Below, piece after piece: positions 1 through 9,874 of a stretch of DNA of 64,000 nucleotides. The notes beneath the pieces were generated by a model. The model saw nothing but the letters and a program-made list of their open reading frames with translations, did no database searches and was not told the origin of the DNA. The DNA is from Paenibacillus taichungensis (GTDB lineage Bacteria > Bacillota > Bacilli > Paenibacillales > Paenibacillaceae), in the NCBI RefSeq assembly GCF_003287275.1, contig NZ_QEVW01000005.1, positions 372,001 to 436,000 on the forward strand. The letters run 5' to 3'. How positions within the stretch are numbered: position 1 is the first letter of the stretch; every line of letters starts with the position of its first letter. The position numbers were made by a program, and so were the translations under genes.

Positions 1-446
1 ATAACGAGCTGCATTGGATTAATACGTATTTCCCGCTCATTCTGCCCAAGTGGCTGGCACAGGATTCCTTCTTCATTCTGCTCATGGTTCAATTCATCCG
101 TGGTATCCCACGGGAGCTGGACGAGAGCGCAACCATTGACGGTTGCGGGCAATCGCAGATTTTTTTCAGAATCGTGGTGCCTCTTCTCGTTCCTGCCCTG
201 ATCACAACAGCGATCTTCACCTTTATCTGGAGCTGGGATGACTTCTTTAGCCAGATGATCTACTTGAGCAAAATTGATTTGTTTACCGTACAGCTTGGGA
301 TTCGGTCGTTGTTCGATCCATCGGGACAATCGGATTGGGGCGCACTGCTCGCCATGTCCACGCTGTCTCTGCTGCCTGTGACCATTATCTTTCTTGTATT
401 TCAGCGTTATTTTCTAGAGGGAATTGCAACGACCGGGCTGAAGTGA
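1..446 (+). CDS. Carbohydrate ABC transporter permease, MalG type (5' end outside window)
   Basis: This is the C-terminal part of an inner-membrane permease of a sugar ABC importer. The frame is open from base 3 to the TGA at 444-446. It shows the cytoplasmic EAA loop (ELDESATIDGCG, then a proline-containing segment) that docks on the ATPase, followed by hydrophobic segments and a C-terminal FLEGIATTGLK tail. That tail (family consensus RyFveGLtaGAvK) is typical of MalG/LacG-like permeases (CUT1 family). A sugar-binding lipoprotein gene follows 80 bases later, so the two probably form one importer; the other permease would lie upstream. No ATPase is present, which is common for CUT1 systems served by a shared MsmX-like ATPase (family knowledge). 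The substrate is not visible, but the hydrolase downstream suggests an oligosaccharide. Confidence 0.93.
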   Translation, partial: NELHWINTYFPLILPKWLAQDSFFILLMVQFIRGIPRELDESATIDGCGQSQIFFRIVVPLLVPALITTAIFTFIWSWDDFFSQMIYLSKIDLFTVQLGIRSLFDPSGQSDWGALLAMSTLSLLPVTIIFLVFQRYFLEGIATTGLK

Positions 447-526
447 TTACGAAAACACCTGTCCAGACGCAATAAGTGTACAACAGATATTATGTTTTTC
501 ATTATCCATCGTCAGGGGGATTTCTC

Positions 527-1843
527 ATGTTCAAACGATTAATGATTACTGTGATAGCTTCACTCCTGTTATTGGTAACTGCCTGCTCTGGAACGGATCA
601 TACCGGCGCTGATGAGCAGACAGGAACGAAGACCGCTGAAAGCGGGCAAGTCGAACTGCGCATGATGTGGTGGGGCGACCAAAAACGGGCAGATATTACG
701 AATGAAGCCCTGAAGGTTTTTCAGGAGAAACATCCGAATATTAAAATTGTAGGTGAGTTTGCGCCTTCCTCCGGATATTTCGACAAGTTGAATACACAGT
801 TGGCATCAGGCACAGCACCGGATATTTTCTTCCTTGGAGGTAATGTGGTTGACTATGCCAAGAAGGATGTGCTTTTGGACCTGGACCCTTATGTCGGTAG
901 TGAACTGAATCTGGATGGCATGGATGCCACTATGGTTGAGTATGGGCGTCTTGATGGAAAGCTGCAGCATATTTCCGCGGGTGCGAATGCACGGGGCATT
1001 GTCGTTAATCAGGCGCTGTTCGATCAAGCGGGAATCCCTCTGCCAGCTTCGGATTGGACTTGGGAAGATTATGCTGCAATCAGCAAAGAACTGTCCGACA
1101 AGCTCGGCAAGGGCTATTATGGAACCTATAATTTCACGGTTGACGGTATGGACATCTTTTTGAAACAACGTGGCAAACAGCTATATGATATGAAGAACGG
1201 CACGCTCGGATTTGCAAAAGAAGACATTTTGGAATGGTTCACTTACTGGGAGCAGGCTTCCAATTCCGGAGGTGTGGTCACGCCTGAATTGCAGGTTTCC
1301 AATCCACCGGATGATACGAGTAAATCCTTGCTTATTACGGGCAAGGCCGCTATGAGCCTGCTTCCTTCGAATCAACTGGCTGCTTTCCAGAGTCTCACGG
1401 AAGATAAGTTCATTCTTTTGCCTGTACCAAGGGGTCCAAAGGGAACTGGGGTTGTATTTGAATCCAGTCAGGGGTTATCCGGTTATGCGAATACCAAACA
1501 TGCAAAAGAAGTCGCGATCCTGATGGATTTCTGGATTAATGATCCGGACGCAGCCCAAATTCTCGGCAACGACCGCGGTGTGCCCGTTACGGAAGCCAAC
1601 CGCAATCTGCTTCAGCAAGAAGCGGGACCTGTTGAAGAGATCGTATATAATTACACCAGCTTTGTATCTGAAGCTACGAAAACGGAGCCTTTTGACGTGA
1701 GCTATAATCCTCCGGGATTCGCTGAATTCTCCAAGCTGGCCCAGACAACCAACCAGGAAATCGGCTTTGGCCGAAAAAGTGTGGAGCAAGCTGTGACGGA
1801 CTTCTATAATGGCACCGTACGAATCTTTGAATCCAACCAATAA
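527..1843 (+). CDS. Extracellular sugar-binding lipoprotein of ABC importer
   Basis: A solute-binding protein (family 1) that captures sugars outside the membrane for the preceding permease. The ATG at 527 is chosen over an upstream start at 476 because AGGGGGA sits just before it and because it gives a proper lipoprotein signal: two basic residues, a hydrophobic stretch, then the lipobox LVTAC with the lipidated Cys at about residue 20. The mature part begins with an acidic/Thr-rich linker, then a strand typical of the family (VELRMMWWGDQKRADI). The length of 438 residues is normal for CUT1 binding proteins. It lies between the permease and the glycoside hydrolase on the same strand, which suggests co-transcription. 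Confidence 0.93.
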   Translation: MFKRLMITVIASLLLLVTACSGTDHTGADEQTGTKTAESGQVELRMMWWGDQKRADITNEALKVFQEKHPNIKIVGEFAPSSGYFDKLNTQLASGTAPDIFFLGGNVVDYAKKDVLLDLDPYVGSELNLDGMDATMVEYGRLDGKLQHISAGANARGIVVNQALFDQAGIPLPASDWTWEDYAAISKELSDKLGKGYYGTYNFTVDGMDIFLKQRGKQLYDMKNGTLGFAKEDILEWFTYWEQASNSGGVVTPELQVSNPPDDTSKSLLITGKAAMSLLPSNQLAAFQSLTEDKFILLPVPRGPKGTGVVFESSQGLSGYANTKHAKEVAILMDFWINDPDAAQILGNDRGVPVTEANRNLLQQEAGPVEEIVYNYTSFVSEATKTEPFDVSYNPPGFAEFSKLAQTTNQEIGFGRKSVEQAVTDFYNGTVRIFESNQ

Positions 1844-1870
1844 ATAACCGCTAGCTACAAGGAGGTCGAC

Positions 1871-3517
1871 ATGACAGAAGCCCTGCTGAACAAGCTGCGG
1901 CAGATCTCGATCCACGATCATGTGCAGCCAGGTAAACCGGAAGATCAAAAGTTAATACAGGAATGGCAGGCGTCGGGTGTTCGGTTCGCGGCATCCGGCG
2001 GACGATTGGAAGCGACTTATTATTCCGCATTGGAGAAGTTACTGACTTGCATTGTGCCCCTGAACGGCAGTGAACCCATTCTTCAGGAAGGTGGCATCTA
2101 TCTGGGCTGCTGGCTGGAGAGTACGGGCACCATTAATGCGGAGCTGCTGTCACGTCTGATTCCTTCCGTATCGGAAACGACCTATCTTGCTTTTGCCCGA
2201 CACCAAAGAGAAGATGGATTGCTGCCTTATAAGCTAACGGAGAACGGTCCATCCTTTCGCCAGATTCAGCTCGTTACACCCTTGGCACGAAGCGTATGGA
2301 ACCACTACCAGCTTCATGGAAAGAACCGTTCCTTCCTGAAGTCCATGTACAAGGCCATGGTACAATACGACGAATGGATTGCAACGTATCGCAATACCCG
2401 AGGGACCGGCTGTGTGGAGGCATTCAGCACCTTTGATACCGGGCATGATCTGTCCCCCCGGTTCTGGCATGTCCCGGATACACCATATATGAATGATGCA
2501 GCGTCCTACCATCCGGACTCTCCAGTCCTGCCCTTGTTGGCACCAGACTTAACCGCCAATATATATTGCCAGCGCATGTATTTATCCCGAATGGCTGAGG
2601 AACTTGGGGAGTCAGGTAGTGAGTGGATAGCGAAAGCTGAAGCCAGTAACGAAAGTCTCTTACGCTACTGTTATGACGAAGAGGATATGTTCTTCTACGA
2701 CCGGGATCGCAATGACGAATTGGTCAAAGTACAGTCCGATGTGCTGCTGCGCGTGATGGCCTGCGAGGTGGGCGACCGTGAATTGTTTGATAACATGCTG
2801 CGCCGGTATTTGCTGAACACAAGCAAGTTTTTTGCCAAATACCCGTTCACCTCCATGTCGATGGATGATCCACGATTCGATCCGTTCTCCTCTTATAACA
2901 GCTGGGGTGGAGCATCCAACTTCCTGAGTCTGATCCGTGCACCGCATGCTTTTGAATATCACCATCGCTATGTGGAATTGACCTGGGTGCTGCAACCCAT
3001 CTTGTCGTCCCTCTCCAAAGCAAAGCGCTTTGCGCAGGCTTTAAGCCCATGGACCGGGGAGGAGGGTTTTACCGAAACCTATTCCCCCTCCATTCTTTGC
3101 CTGCTTGATTATGTGGAACGGTTATGCGGCATTATGCCGGTTGGATCGGACCAACTGTGGTTTACCGGCCTTCTCCCCATCGACATGGATCATGGCGAAG
3201 AAGTTGCTGGTCATACGGCGTACAGCCGCACGATGAATGGCCTGCATTTTGAATTGGTGAACACGCCAGAACGGGTAACGGTATATCAGGATGGTAAGGT
3301 TCTTATGGAAGGACCAGCAGGAATTCGATTCATTACGGATCGGAGTGGACAGTTGGAAGGTGTCATCGGAATGAGCGTGCGCACAATTGAGGGTGAACTG
3401 ACCTATCGAGGAAAATCCATTCCGTTTCGAATCAAAGGAAATGAACTCCAGCGGTATATAGAGGGAAGCTTGAAAACAGAACGGGATATCGGCATCATCT
3501 ATCCTTCCTATCGCTAG
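1871..3517 (+). CDS. Six-hairpin glycoside hydrolase, MGH1/amylo-alpha-1,6-glucosidase-like
   Basis: A 548-residue protein without signal peptide, so probably cytoplasmic. It starts 28 bases after the binding-protein stop with a strong AAGGAGG site before the ATG. The central part has the sequence style of the (alpha/alpha)6 barrel glycosidases (GH37/GH63/MGH1): an aromatic-rich WNHYQ segment, an STFDTGHDLSPRFWHV segment carrying acidic residues, a second conserved patch around the SSYNSWGGASN motif and YHHRYVELTWVL. The C-terminal 90 residues look like a beta-sandwich. It likely cleaves the oligosaccharide brought in by the upstream ABC importer (inference). I cannot name the substrate; trehalase-like, glucosylglycerate hydrolase-like or alpha-glucosidase-type activity are all possible. 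Confidence 0.75.
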   Translation: MTEALLNKLRQISIHDHVQPGKPEDQKLIQEWQASGVRFAASGGRLEATYYSALEKLLTCIVPLNGSEPILQEGGIYLGCWLESTGTINAELLSRLIPSVSETTYLAFARHQREDGLLPYKLTENGPSFRQIQLVTPLARSVWNHYQLHGKNRSFLKSMYKAMVQYDEWIATYRNTRGTGCVEAFSTFDTGHDLSPRFWHVPDTPYMNDAASYHPDSPVLPLLAPDLTANIYCQRMYLSRMAEELGESGSEWIAKAEASNESLLRYCYDEEDMFFYDRDRNDELVKVQSDVLLRVMACEVGDRELFDNMLRRYLLNTSKFFAKYPFTSMSMDDPRFDPFSSYNSWGGASNFLSLIRAPHAFEYHHRYVELTWVLQPILSSLSKAKRFAQALSPWTGEEGFTETYSPSILCLLDYVERLCGIMPVGSDQLWFTGLLPIDMDHGEEVAGHTAYSRTMNGLHFELVNTPERVTVYQDGKVLMEGPAGIRFITDRSGQLEGVIGMSVRTIEGELTYRGKSIPFRIKGNELQRYIEGSLKTERDIGIIYPSYR

Positions 3518-3589
3518 TGCGATGAAGTAAGTAGTGTGCTCTCTACAGGAACATTAACAAGGCCATTCCGAATGAATAGTGGCAGCATG

Positions 3590-3633
3590 AAAAGCGCAAG
3601 CGGCAGGGATAACTCCCCTGTACTTGCGCTTTT
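3590..3633. terminator. Bidirectional hairpin terminator
   Basis: AAAAGCGCAAG at 3590-3600 pairs with CTTGCGCTTTT at 3623-3633, with an inner CAGGG/CCCTG stem. A and T runs flank both sides, so it can end the rightward sugar-uptake operon and the leftward gene at 3680. Confidence 0.85.
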
Positions 3634-3679
3634 ACGATTTACTATCCTAATGGACTATCCACGAATATGAGTTTTTCGC

Positions 3680-4024
3680 TTATGCTTTCCGCTCCCACGC
3701 AGGGTGGCGATAGAACTCAATCGTATCAATATAGTTCACCGTGTACTTCTGTTCAACTTCCGACAGCTCCAGCAGCTTTCTGTCCATTTGTTTCAAACCC
3801 ATGACCACATCATGCCGGAGAAGGTCCATTGCGATTTTGCCTACAAAACCGCCTTCCATCTCTTTATGTTTATTCCGAAATTCTTCATTATAGATCAGTT
3901 CCGGTGTAAACGATGCTTCAACAAATGCGTTGACGAGCGTAAGTTCATTACCTTCCATCTGTACCGCGATATAATAGTTGCCACGTTCATCGCGAATGAG
4001 GTCTTTATACATTTCCACGTTCAT
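3680..4024 (-). CDS. Hypothetical acidic protein
   Basis: A 114-residue soluble protein that I do not recognise. The ATG at 4024 is preferred to a GTG nine bases earlier because AGGGAG stands eight bases before it. No signal peptide or membrane segment is visible. The N-terminal half (residues about 1-45) looks like beta strands (GNYYIAVQMEGNELTLVNAF) and the C-terminal half is charged and helical. Convergent with the upstream sugar operon and divergent from the gene at 4145. Confidence 0.7.
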   Translation of the reverse strand: MNVEMYKDLIRDERGNYYIAVQMEGNELTLVNAFVEASFTPELIYNEEFRNKHKEMEGGFVGKIAMDLLRHDVVMGLKQMDRKLLELSEVEQKYTVNYIDTIEFYRHPAWERKA

Positions 4025-4144
4025 TTGAATCACTCCCTATATCTTAAGTTGTACCTTATCATGAGTAACATGGGCGCCATTTCGCTCACCTCTTGCCCTC
4101 GCCCATTCATATAGTAGGTATAAATGGCGAACGGAGGATTGCTT

Positions 4145-4543
4145 ATGAATTGGCACCAATTTCATACAGGAAAAACACTTCAGCAGCGTCTGGCCGAGTT
4201 CCAAGGACATCTGGCAGAACTGAATGCTCCATTGTCCGGTCTGGAACCTGGAATCATTAGAAAAGTATTTCCGCGCAATTTCATCAAAGTCAATCGGCAG
4301 TTATTTATTCCACTCAGCTTGTTTTCCATTCGTGTATTTGATGTACCACGAGCACGGCGAGGCATACGGGTAGGCATCCGTACGGTATTCCCATCCGGAA
4401 ATGCATTTAACAATATTCGACTTGTTGGAGTTGGACTAGATTACATTGAACTGCAGGGAAAAGGTAAATTCTCCTCACGTATTCTCTTTCCGATAACCCA
4501 AGTCGAATCGATCTATCGTCCAACAACTAAAAAGAAGAAATAA
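4145..4543 (+). CDS. Hypothetical basic protein
   Basis: A 132-residue protein without a recognised domain. The ATG at 4145 is chosen because GGAGG lies at 4133-4137; an in-frame earlier ATG has no ribosome site. It is rich in Arg and Lys and ends in a KKKK tail. The segment VRIGIRTVFPSGNAFNNI-like strand pattern suggests a small beta-rich fold. Divergent from the gene at 3680, with only 120 bases between the two starts, so they may share a promoter region. Function unknown. Confidence 0.65.
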   Translation: MNWHQFHTGKTLQQRLAEFQGHLAELNAPLSGLEPGIIRKVFPRNFIKVNRQLFIPLSLFSIRVFDVPRARRGIRVGIRTVFPSGNAFNNIRLVGVGLDYIELQGKGKFSSRILFPITQVESIYRPTTKKKK

Positions 4544-4704
4544 CGAGACCAGACATCGCTGAATTCATATCTGTCTGTGCCTGCAATCTTGATGATTAGA
4601 GGAACGATCCATACTTTGGATCTATCCCATGTCATAATATGCATAGTTCTCTTCCCTAGTATAACTCATAGGTGCATTGGTCTGCTCGGATATTGTGCCA
4701 TAGC

Positions 4705-4743
4705 AAAAAGCGGTGAGCACAGAACCCTTCTGTGTCTCACCGC
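4705..4743 (-). terminator. Terminator of the P450-reductase gene
   Basis: Read leftward, GCGGTGAG and ACAGAA pair with TTCTGT and CTCACCGC around a GGG loop, followed by five T. It lies 40 bases after the P450 stop codon. Confidence 0.85.
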
Positions 4744-4782
4744 GCAGATGCCTATCAATTATTCAAATCAGGAACGTATCAC

Positions 4783-7700
4783 TCAGATACCTGTCCACAC
4801 ATCCTTGGCATAACGACCTTCCTGCTGCAAACGTTCTAACCACGCATCGGCTTGCTCCGTGGAGTTGCCGCTGACATCAGCGTACGCTTTCTTGAGGGTA
4901 GCTTCAACATCAGGTGCCATCTTGCTGCCATCGCCGCAAACATACAGATGTCCACCCTGTTCAAGCAGAGGAATCAATTTTTGGGCATCATCTCTCATTA
5001 GATGCTGTACGTAACATTTCTCTTCCCCGTCCACACGGGAGAATGCGGTATGAAGCTGGACAAGACCCTCTTGCTCGGCCGTTTCGAGTTCATTTTTATA
5101 CAAATAATCATGTTCAGGGTTGCGACATCCAAAATACAGATGGGCCTCGCCGACCTGCTGACCCTGTTCTTTCATTACATGTCTTGCCTGCAGGAAACCA
5201 CGGAATGGAGCCACACCTGTTCCCGGACCAACCATAATGATCGGAGCCTCTGCATTTTCGGGCAGTTTGAACCCGGACTCAGGCGTCCGTATGAACATGA
5301 CAACCTCTTCACCAGACTTCAGGTTTGCCAGATAGTTGGACGCTATACCTTTATATTCTCCCTGACCACTCCAAGCTGGAGCACGCACTACGCTGACGGT
5401 TATGCTGGCCTGCTCAGGCTGCACTCGTGGTGAGCTGGAGATCGAATAATATCGGGCTTTGAGGGAAGGAAGCAGTTCCAAAAACCGTTCGAAAGGTAGC
5501 TCACATGCTTCGTATTTCAACAAATAATCCAGCATGGATATACGTTTCTTGCGTACCTCTTCCATGTATACAGACTCATCAAGAAGCGCTTCGAGCTCCT
5601 TCTTATGCGGTGGGCATACCGTGTACGCCGCGAGTTCTCGCAGTTGGGCTCGAGTTGCCGCTTCCTGAAGTTCCACACTGTGACTGAGCAGATCGACCAG
5701 ATTAACCGGTTGGTGCAATGGCAGATGAGCGGCGCTGCGACCTGATGCATCCAGAACCAAATGTTCCGTACCTGTGAATCCATATCGTTTCAATACTCGT
5801 TCTACGAGCTCAGACGGGTTCTGCGGTAAAATGCCCAGGTGATCGCCTTCCTTGTACGTTGCACCTTCAGATAGTTTGATCTCCAAATGACGTGTGCTTC
5901 GTTCACTGCCCGCATCATGAAGTTCCCGATTCTCAAGTACTTCAGCAACATGTGCATCATACGTATCCGCGAGCGGCGTTACCGCCAGTCCACTGACAAA
6001 CTGTACTGACAAGGAACTGCGCTCACTACCTGAGCTTGTGTTCAACTTGAGGCCCAAAGTTCGTGCCAGATCCGGCCATAGTTGCTCGGTCCAGTCTCCA
6101 ACCTGTTTCTCAAAGTCCCCGCTGGCATCACTTTCTCCGATGGGTGATAACCGTTCTGCTCCTTTGGAAGATAACTGCTCATCAATCAAACGCGGGATTC
6201 GCTGGTACGTGCTGGCCCAGTTGTGATCCCCACATCCGAGAACAGAGAATCGCACACCTTGGAATTCCCCTGCATCCGCATGTTCAATCCATTCGACGAA
6301 ATCCTTGGCATTGCTTGGTGGCTGACCATTGTAGGATGCACTCACAATGATGACGACGCCTTCCTTCGGAAGTTTGCCTACACGATCATCCAGGGTAGCC
6401 ACCTCGCTGCGGAAGCCCTGATATCTTGCGGTATCTGCGATTTCACGCGCAATGCCTTCCGCAGTCCCGAGATTGGATCCATACAGGACGAGCATCGGGG
6501 TGTGATGGGCATTTGCTGTATCCGGCTCTTGTCGTTTAGCAACCGGAGTCGGTTCCTCCACCGCAACACCCGGCACAGCCATCACCGGTTGACCCCCGCG
6601 TGCACGAACACGGATCGTGAAGTTATCGGGCTTGAGCGTCAACGTTTCTTTCACTTTTAACTGATAGTCCGCATGATCGATGAATTCAAAATGCTTCAGG
6701 ACCATACCCAGCACAAGTGTTGCTTCCTGAAGGGCGAACTGCTGGCCAATGCAGGCCCGCTGACCATTACCAAACGGTTTATAGGCGTCATGTGGCACCT
6801 TGCTCGGATCTTCGAAACGTTCCGGACGGAATGCCTCGACGTCATCGCCCCATGCATCACGGTCCCGGTGCAGCTTGGGAATAAGCACACTGACACTATC
6901 CCCTTCTTGCAAAGGATATTTCCCATCCAGAACAAGGTCTTTCTTCGCGTATAAGGAGAACGCCGGAGCCGTAGGCCATAACCGCAACGCCTCGTTCAGA
7001 ACCATGCGAACATATTTAAGATTACGGACCTGATTGTATGTTGGAACCGGATCTTTCAGAATCTGATCTGCTTCAGCTTGAGCCTTGGCGAGTGTCTCCG
7101 GATTTTTCATTAAATAATAGATGGCAAAGGACAATAAACCACTCGTCGTCTCATGTCCAGCAATCAGGAAGGTGATGATCTGGTAACGGATATTTTCATC
7201 GTCCAGCGTTTCCCCGGTTTCCGGATCCATGCCACTAAGCATGTGGGACAACAGATCGTCCGCCCCTTCCTGGGGCTGCTCCTTACGCTCCGCAATAATA
7301 TGATCGACTAGTGAGTACATCGAACGGATATCCTGCTCAAACTGTTTCTTTTTGGTGATCATCAGCTTGTCTTGCAGACGCAAACGCTGTAACGAACTCA
7401 TCGATTCGTCCAACGCCCGAACCATGCTGGTAATGAAGGGATGCGGTTCTTCCCGGTAAAAGCTGTTAAATCGGTAGTTAAATCCACACAATCCAATCGT
7501 ATCCAGGGTGAGACGAGTCATATCATCAGGTACGTTAACTGTCTCATCCGGGTTTAATCTGGACCACTTCTGTACGAGCTGTACAGCGAGGTCAATCATT
7601 TTGTTGTGATATCCCTGCATCGCACGCTGGCTGAAGCTGGGCAGCAACACATTGTGAGCTTTTTTCCAATTCGGTTCTTGAGTCCAACTCGTAAACAGGC

Positions 7701-7959
7701 CATCTCCGGCAAATGCACGTACCTTCTCGAGCGGTGCCCATACACGTTTATCGAATTTGGATTCGTCGGTGACCTCAGCTACCAGTTTATGACCTGAAAT
7801 ATATAATTCACTTCGCCCAGGATAATCCATTCGAAAAATGGGGCCATACTCTTCAGCGAGTTTCACCAGGGATTGTACAGGCTCATCGGTATTTAACTGT
7901 GGTAAGTTTCCTAAAGGTCCAAAAGTTTTGGGTTGGGGAACTGAAATTTGCGCCATCAT
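4783..7959 (-). CDS. Self-sufficient cytochrome P450-NADPH reductase fusion, CYP102 (BM3) type
   Basis: A cytoplasmic fatty-acid hydroxylase in which the heme domain and its diflavin reductase are one chain. The P450 part (about residues 1-475) has the I-helix AGHETTSG motif, the EALR (ExxR) motif and the heme loop [10 protein letters not shown] with the axial Cys at about residue 403. The reductase part has an FMN domain ([13 protein letters not shown]), the FAD motif RYYSISSS and an NADPH-binding region ([12 protein letters not shown], then [13 protein letters not shown]). At 1058 residues it matches BM3 (about 1050). The ATG at 7959 is chosen over the GTG at 7965, which touches the GAGGA ribosome site. 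Unlike Bacillus relatives, no TetR-type regulator gene is adjacent; a perfect inverted repeat 140 bases upstream may be the operator. Confidence 0.96.
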   Translation of the reverse strand: MMAQISVPQPKTFGPLGNLPQLNTDEPVQSLVKLAEEYGPIFRMDYPGRSELYISGHKLVAEVTDESKFDKRVWAPLEKVRAFAGDGLFTSWTQEPNWKKAHNVLLPSFSQRAMQGYHNKMIDLAVQLVQKWSRLNPDETVNVPDDMTRLTLDTIGLCGFNYRFNSFYREEPHPFITSMVRALDESMSSLQRLRLQDKLMITKKKQFEQDIRSMYSLVDHIIAERKEQPQEGADDLLSHMLSGMDPETGETLDDENIRYQIITFLIAGHETTSGLLSFAIYYLMKNPETLAKAQAEADQILKDPVPTYNQVRNLKYVRMVLNEALRLWPTAPAFSLYAKKDLVLDGKYPLQEGDSVSVLIPKLHRDRDAWGDDVEAFRPERFEDPSKVPHDAYKPFGNGQRACIGQQFALQEATLVLGMVLKHFEFIDHADYQLKVKETLTLKPDNFTIRVRARGGQPVMAVPGVAVEEPTPVAKRQEPDTANAHHTPMLVLYGSNLGTAEGIAREIADTARYQGFRSEVATLDDRVGKLPKEGVVIIVSASYNGQPPSNAKDFVEWIEHADAGEFQGVRFSVLGCGDHNWASTYQRIPRLIDEQLSSKGAERLSPIGESDASGDFEKQVGDWTEQLWPDLARTLGLKLNTSSGSERSSLSVQFVSGLAVTPLADTYDAHVAEVLENRELHDAGSERSTRHLEIKLSEGATYKEGDHLGILPQNPSELVERVLKRYGFTGTEHLVLDASGRSAAHLPLHQPVNLVDLLSHSVELQEAATRAQLRELAAYTVCPPHKKELEALLDESVYMEEVRKKRISMLDYLLKYEACELPFERFLELLPSLKARYYSISSSPRVQPEQASITVSVVRAPAWSGQGEYKGIASNYLANLKSGEEVVMFIRTPESGFKLPENAEAPIIMVGPGTGVAPFRGFLQARHVMKEQGQQVGEAHLYFGCRNPEHDYLYKNELETAEQEGLVQLHTAFSRVDGEEKCYVQHLMRDDAQKLIPLLEQGGHLYVCGDGSKMAPDVEATLKKAYADVSGNSTEQADAWLERLQQEGRYAKDVWTGI

Positions 7960-8337
7960 ACTCACTCCTCTTCCAAGTAATACGTTCGACTAAAAAATAA
8001 TACCTGCATTCAATTACGACTCAGATCAACAGACATGACTACATTTTCTGCAAATTTTCATATTTCATCCAGATAACCTGAAAATCACACCGGAACCAAT
8101 TGACCAAAATGGTATATTGGTCAATTTAGAGTAAAAAAAATGGGCTCCTTCGTTATCTTTCTTTTACCCTAACATTTCCAGTCCTAATCTTCAACAGTCT
8201 CAAAGTCGTAGGACCAATGGGTATCCATCCGAATTGGCATGAGTAAAATTCCCCTTTGGTCCATCAATATAGAGAGAATATTTTGCTCTGAAACGAACAC
8301 TAGAATTTTGAAGATACACAGTCCACTCAAACTCAAA
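7960..8337 (-). promoter_or_regulatory. Upstream region of the P450 gene with a perfect 10-bp inverted repeat
   Basis: This 378-base gap has no gene. AATTGACCAA (8098-8107) and TTGGTCAATT (8117-8126) form a perfect inverted repeat with a 9-base centre, the geometry of a dimeric repressor site. It stands about 140 bases before the P450 start. In Bacillus, CYP102 genes are repressed by TetR proteins (Bm3R1, FatR) that release DNA on fatty acids; that the repeat serves this role here is inference. I could not fix a convincing -35/-10 pair. The segment 8200-8337 holds nothing I can identify. Confidence 0.5.
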
Positions 8338-8892
8338 CTAGGCCTGTTTCAGCAAATCCCGAATCGTAGACTCTATCTCTATCGGTGCAACCGTAGTCTC
8401 ATAGCGGCCACTCACTTCCCCGGTTCGATCAATCAGAAACTTGGTGAAATTCCATTTGATCCCGTCTCCCCGGTATAATTCGGGATGTTTCTCCTTGAGG
8501 AATTGATCCATCCACCGACCTTCTTCCGATTCCAGATCATAACCCTCAAATGGGACCGTTTCGACCAGATAGCGAAACAAAGGATGTATGAATGGTCCGG
8601 TCACCTCGATCTTCTCCAAAATCGGAAAGAATATATGAAAATGATTTCTGCAATACTGAGCTATCTCATCATTGCTGCCCGGCTCCTTGTGATTAAATTG
8701 ATCACAGGGAAACGCCAGAATCTCCAGCCCGTGATCACGATACTGCTCATACAGGTGCTGAAGCTCCGTAAATTGTCGAGAGTAGCTGCACTTGCTGGCT
8801 GTATTCACAATAAGCAGTACCTTCCCCTCAAAAACAGATAAATCACCCGTGTGTCCATCCATGAACGGGACCTGATAAGAAAATATACTCAT
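8338..8892 (-). CDS. Glutathione-peroxidase-family thiol peroxidase with altered FPCDQF motif
   Basis: A 184-residue non-selenium GPx that reduces hydroperoxides, in bacteria usually at the expense of thioredoxin. The peroxidatic Cys is C35 in NTASKC; the rest of the catalytic set is Q65 in FPCDQF and W147/N148 in KWNF. C63 is in the usual resolving-Cys region. D64 replaces the Asn normally found in FPCNQF; the second copy in this window (49113-49661) keeps Asn. Start supported by GGAGG eight bases before the ATG. Single gene, between the P450 and lut operons. Confidence 0.92.
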   Translation of the reverse strand: MSIFSYQVPFMDGHTGDLSVFEGKVLLIVNTASKCSYSRQFTELQHLYEQYRDHGLEILAFPCDQFNHKEPGSNDEIAQYCRNHFHIFFPILEKIEVTGPFIHPLFRYLVETVPFEGYDLESEEGRWMDQFLKEKHPELYRGDGIKWNFTKFLIDRTGEVSGRYETTVAPIEIESTIRDLLKQA

Positions 8893-9074
8893 TCATAACG
8901 CCTCCTGGTCGGTTCTCACTTAAACCCTCTTGAAACGGATTATACGCTGCTTCTCTTGATAGGTTAAATATATAATAATTATGATATTAATAGTTTCCAC
9001 CTATAAATTGTCTTGTCTGCTGCCGTATGATTATATGGCACATTATCCTTTCCATATTGGCCAAACTAAACATA

Positions 9075-9117
9075 GAAAAAACTGCCCTTCGCAGACAAAA
9101 CTCTGCTTTTGGACAGT
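9075..9117 (-). terminator. Terminator of the rha/lut operon
   Basis: Read leftward, ACTGTCC pairs with GGGCAGT (one G-U pair), with an inner GCAG/CTGC stem, and six T follow. It lies 30 bases after the lutC stop. Confidence 0.75.
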
Positions 9118-9148
9118 CATTCACGATGTTATGCATTTCGAAATGGTG

Positions 9149-9874
9149 TTACCCCATAATAAGACCATATACAATCCCCGGTCCATGTACCCCAATCGTC
9201 AAATCATTTTCAATATCAGAAGAACGACTAGGACCGGAAATAAAATGAATGCCTGCCGGAAGATTCTCTCTTCCCTCTTCATCGAAGCGATCAAGCGTTT
9301 CACCAAGTCTGGTGTAGAGCCGTTCAATGGGAATAATAATGATGAGTACGGTAGGTAATAGACTCACTGAGCGTCCCTTTTCTGGCGAAGAAAGCACCGT
9401 GACGGAACCCGTATATGCAGTGGCAAAATCCGCCATCACTACACCGATATCTGCCTCGGCTGCCCGTGCCTTCCAGTTCTCCTCTGCTTGGCTGTTCCAT
9501 ACAGAAATCTGCACATCGGGAAGTTGCTCTTCCAATCCAAGATCCGCCAGCGCCTGTTCATTCTGACGTATGATATACTTCGCGCTTAATTCATGAGATT
9601 TGTTAGCTATGAAGTCCGAGGCTTCACCAAGGTCTCTTACCCGCGCAATATGAGCACCTACACTCACAAAATTATCGGTGAATGCCTGTATGCGCTTATC
9701 TATGTCCCAATCCAAATCCGTCCAGAATGCGGGTGCACCGCGAAAAGGTTGAGTCGGAGCATGTGTCTGACGTGGTCTTCTCAACTTGGACGCAATGTCA
9801 TTCATAAAGTGTTCCTGCTTCGCACGGGACTTCTTCTCCAACTGCTCCAGCCATTCCTGATGTTCAGTGTTCAT
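9149..9874 (-). CDS. lutC: Lactate utilization protein LutC (LUD domain)
   Basis: The third subunit of the LutABC L-lactate oxidation system. A LUD-domain protein of 241 residues: an N-terminal helical part (MNTEHQEWLEQLEKKSR) and a C-terminal part with VVMADFATAYTGSVTVLSS and the HxxISGPSRSSDIENDLTIG-type motif that ends LUD proteins (here GIHFISGPSRSSDIEND). I chose the ATG at 9874, which overlaps the lutB stop by 11 bases and follows GGGGGCGGTG; a GTG 27 bases earlier would add a non-conserved extension. The overlap indicates translational coupling with lutB. Confidence 0.94.
   Translation of the reverse strand: MNTEHQEWLEQLEKKSRAKQEHFMNDIASKLRRPRQTHAPTQPFRGAPAFWTDLDWDIDKRIQAFTDNFVSVGAHIARVRDLGEASDFIANKSHELSAKYIIRQNEQALADLGLEEQLPDVQISVWNSQAEENWKARAAEADIGVVMADFATAYTGSVTVLSSPEKGRSVSLLPTVLIIIIPIERLYTRLGETLDRFDEEGRENLPAGIHFISGPSRSSDIENDLTIGVHGPGIVYGLIMG

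Noticed and set aside
5002..7033. Several open frames of 60-145 codons on the plus strand over the P450-reductase gene
   Set aside because: They lie wholly antisense to a gene with clear catalytic motifs, have no ribosome sites and no recognisable protein features.
7960..7965. GTG at 7965 as start of the P450 gene
   Set aside because: It touches the GAGGA ribosome site; ATG at 7959 has correct spacing.
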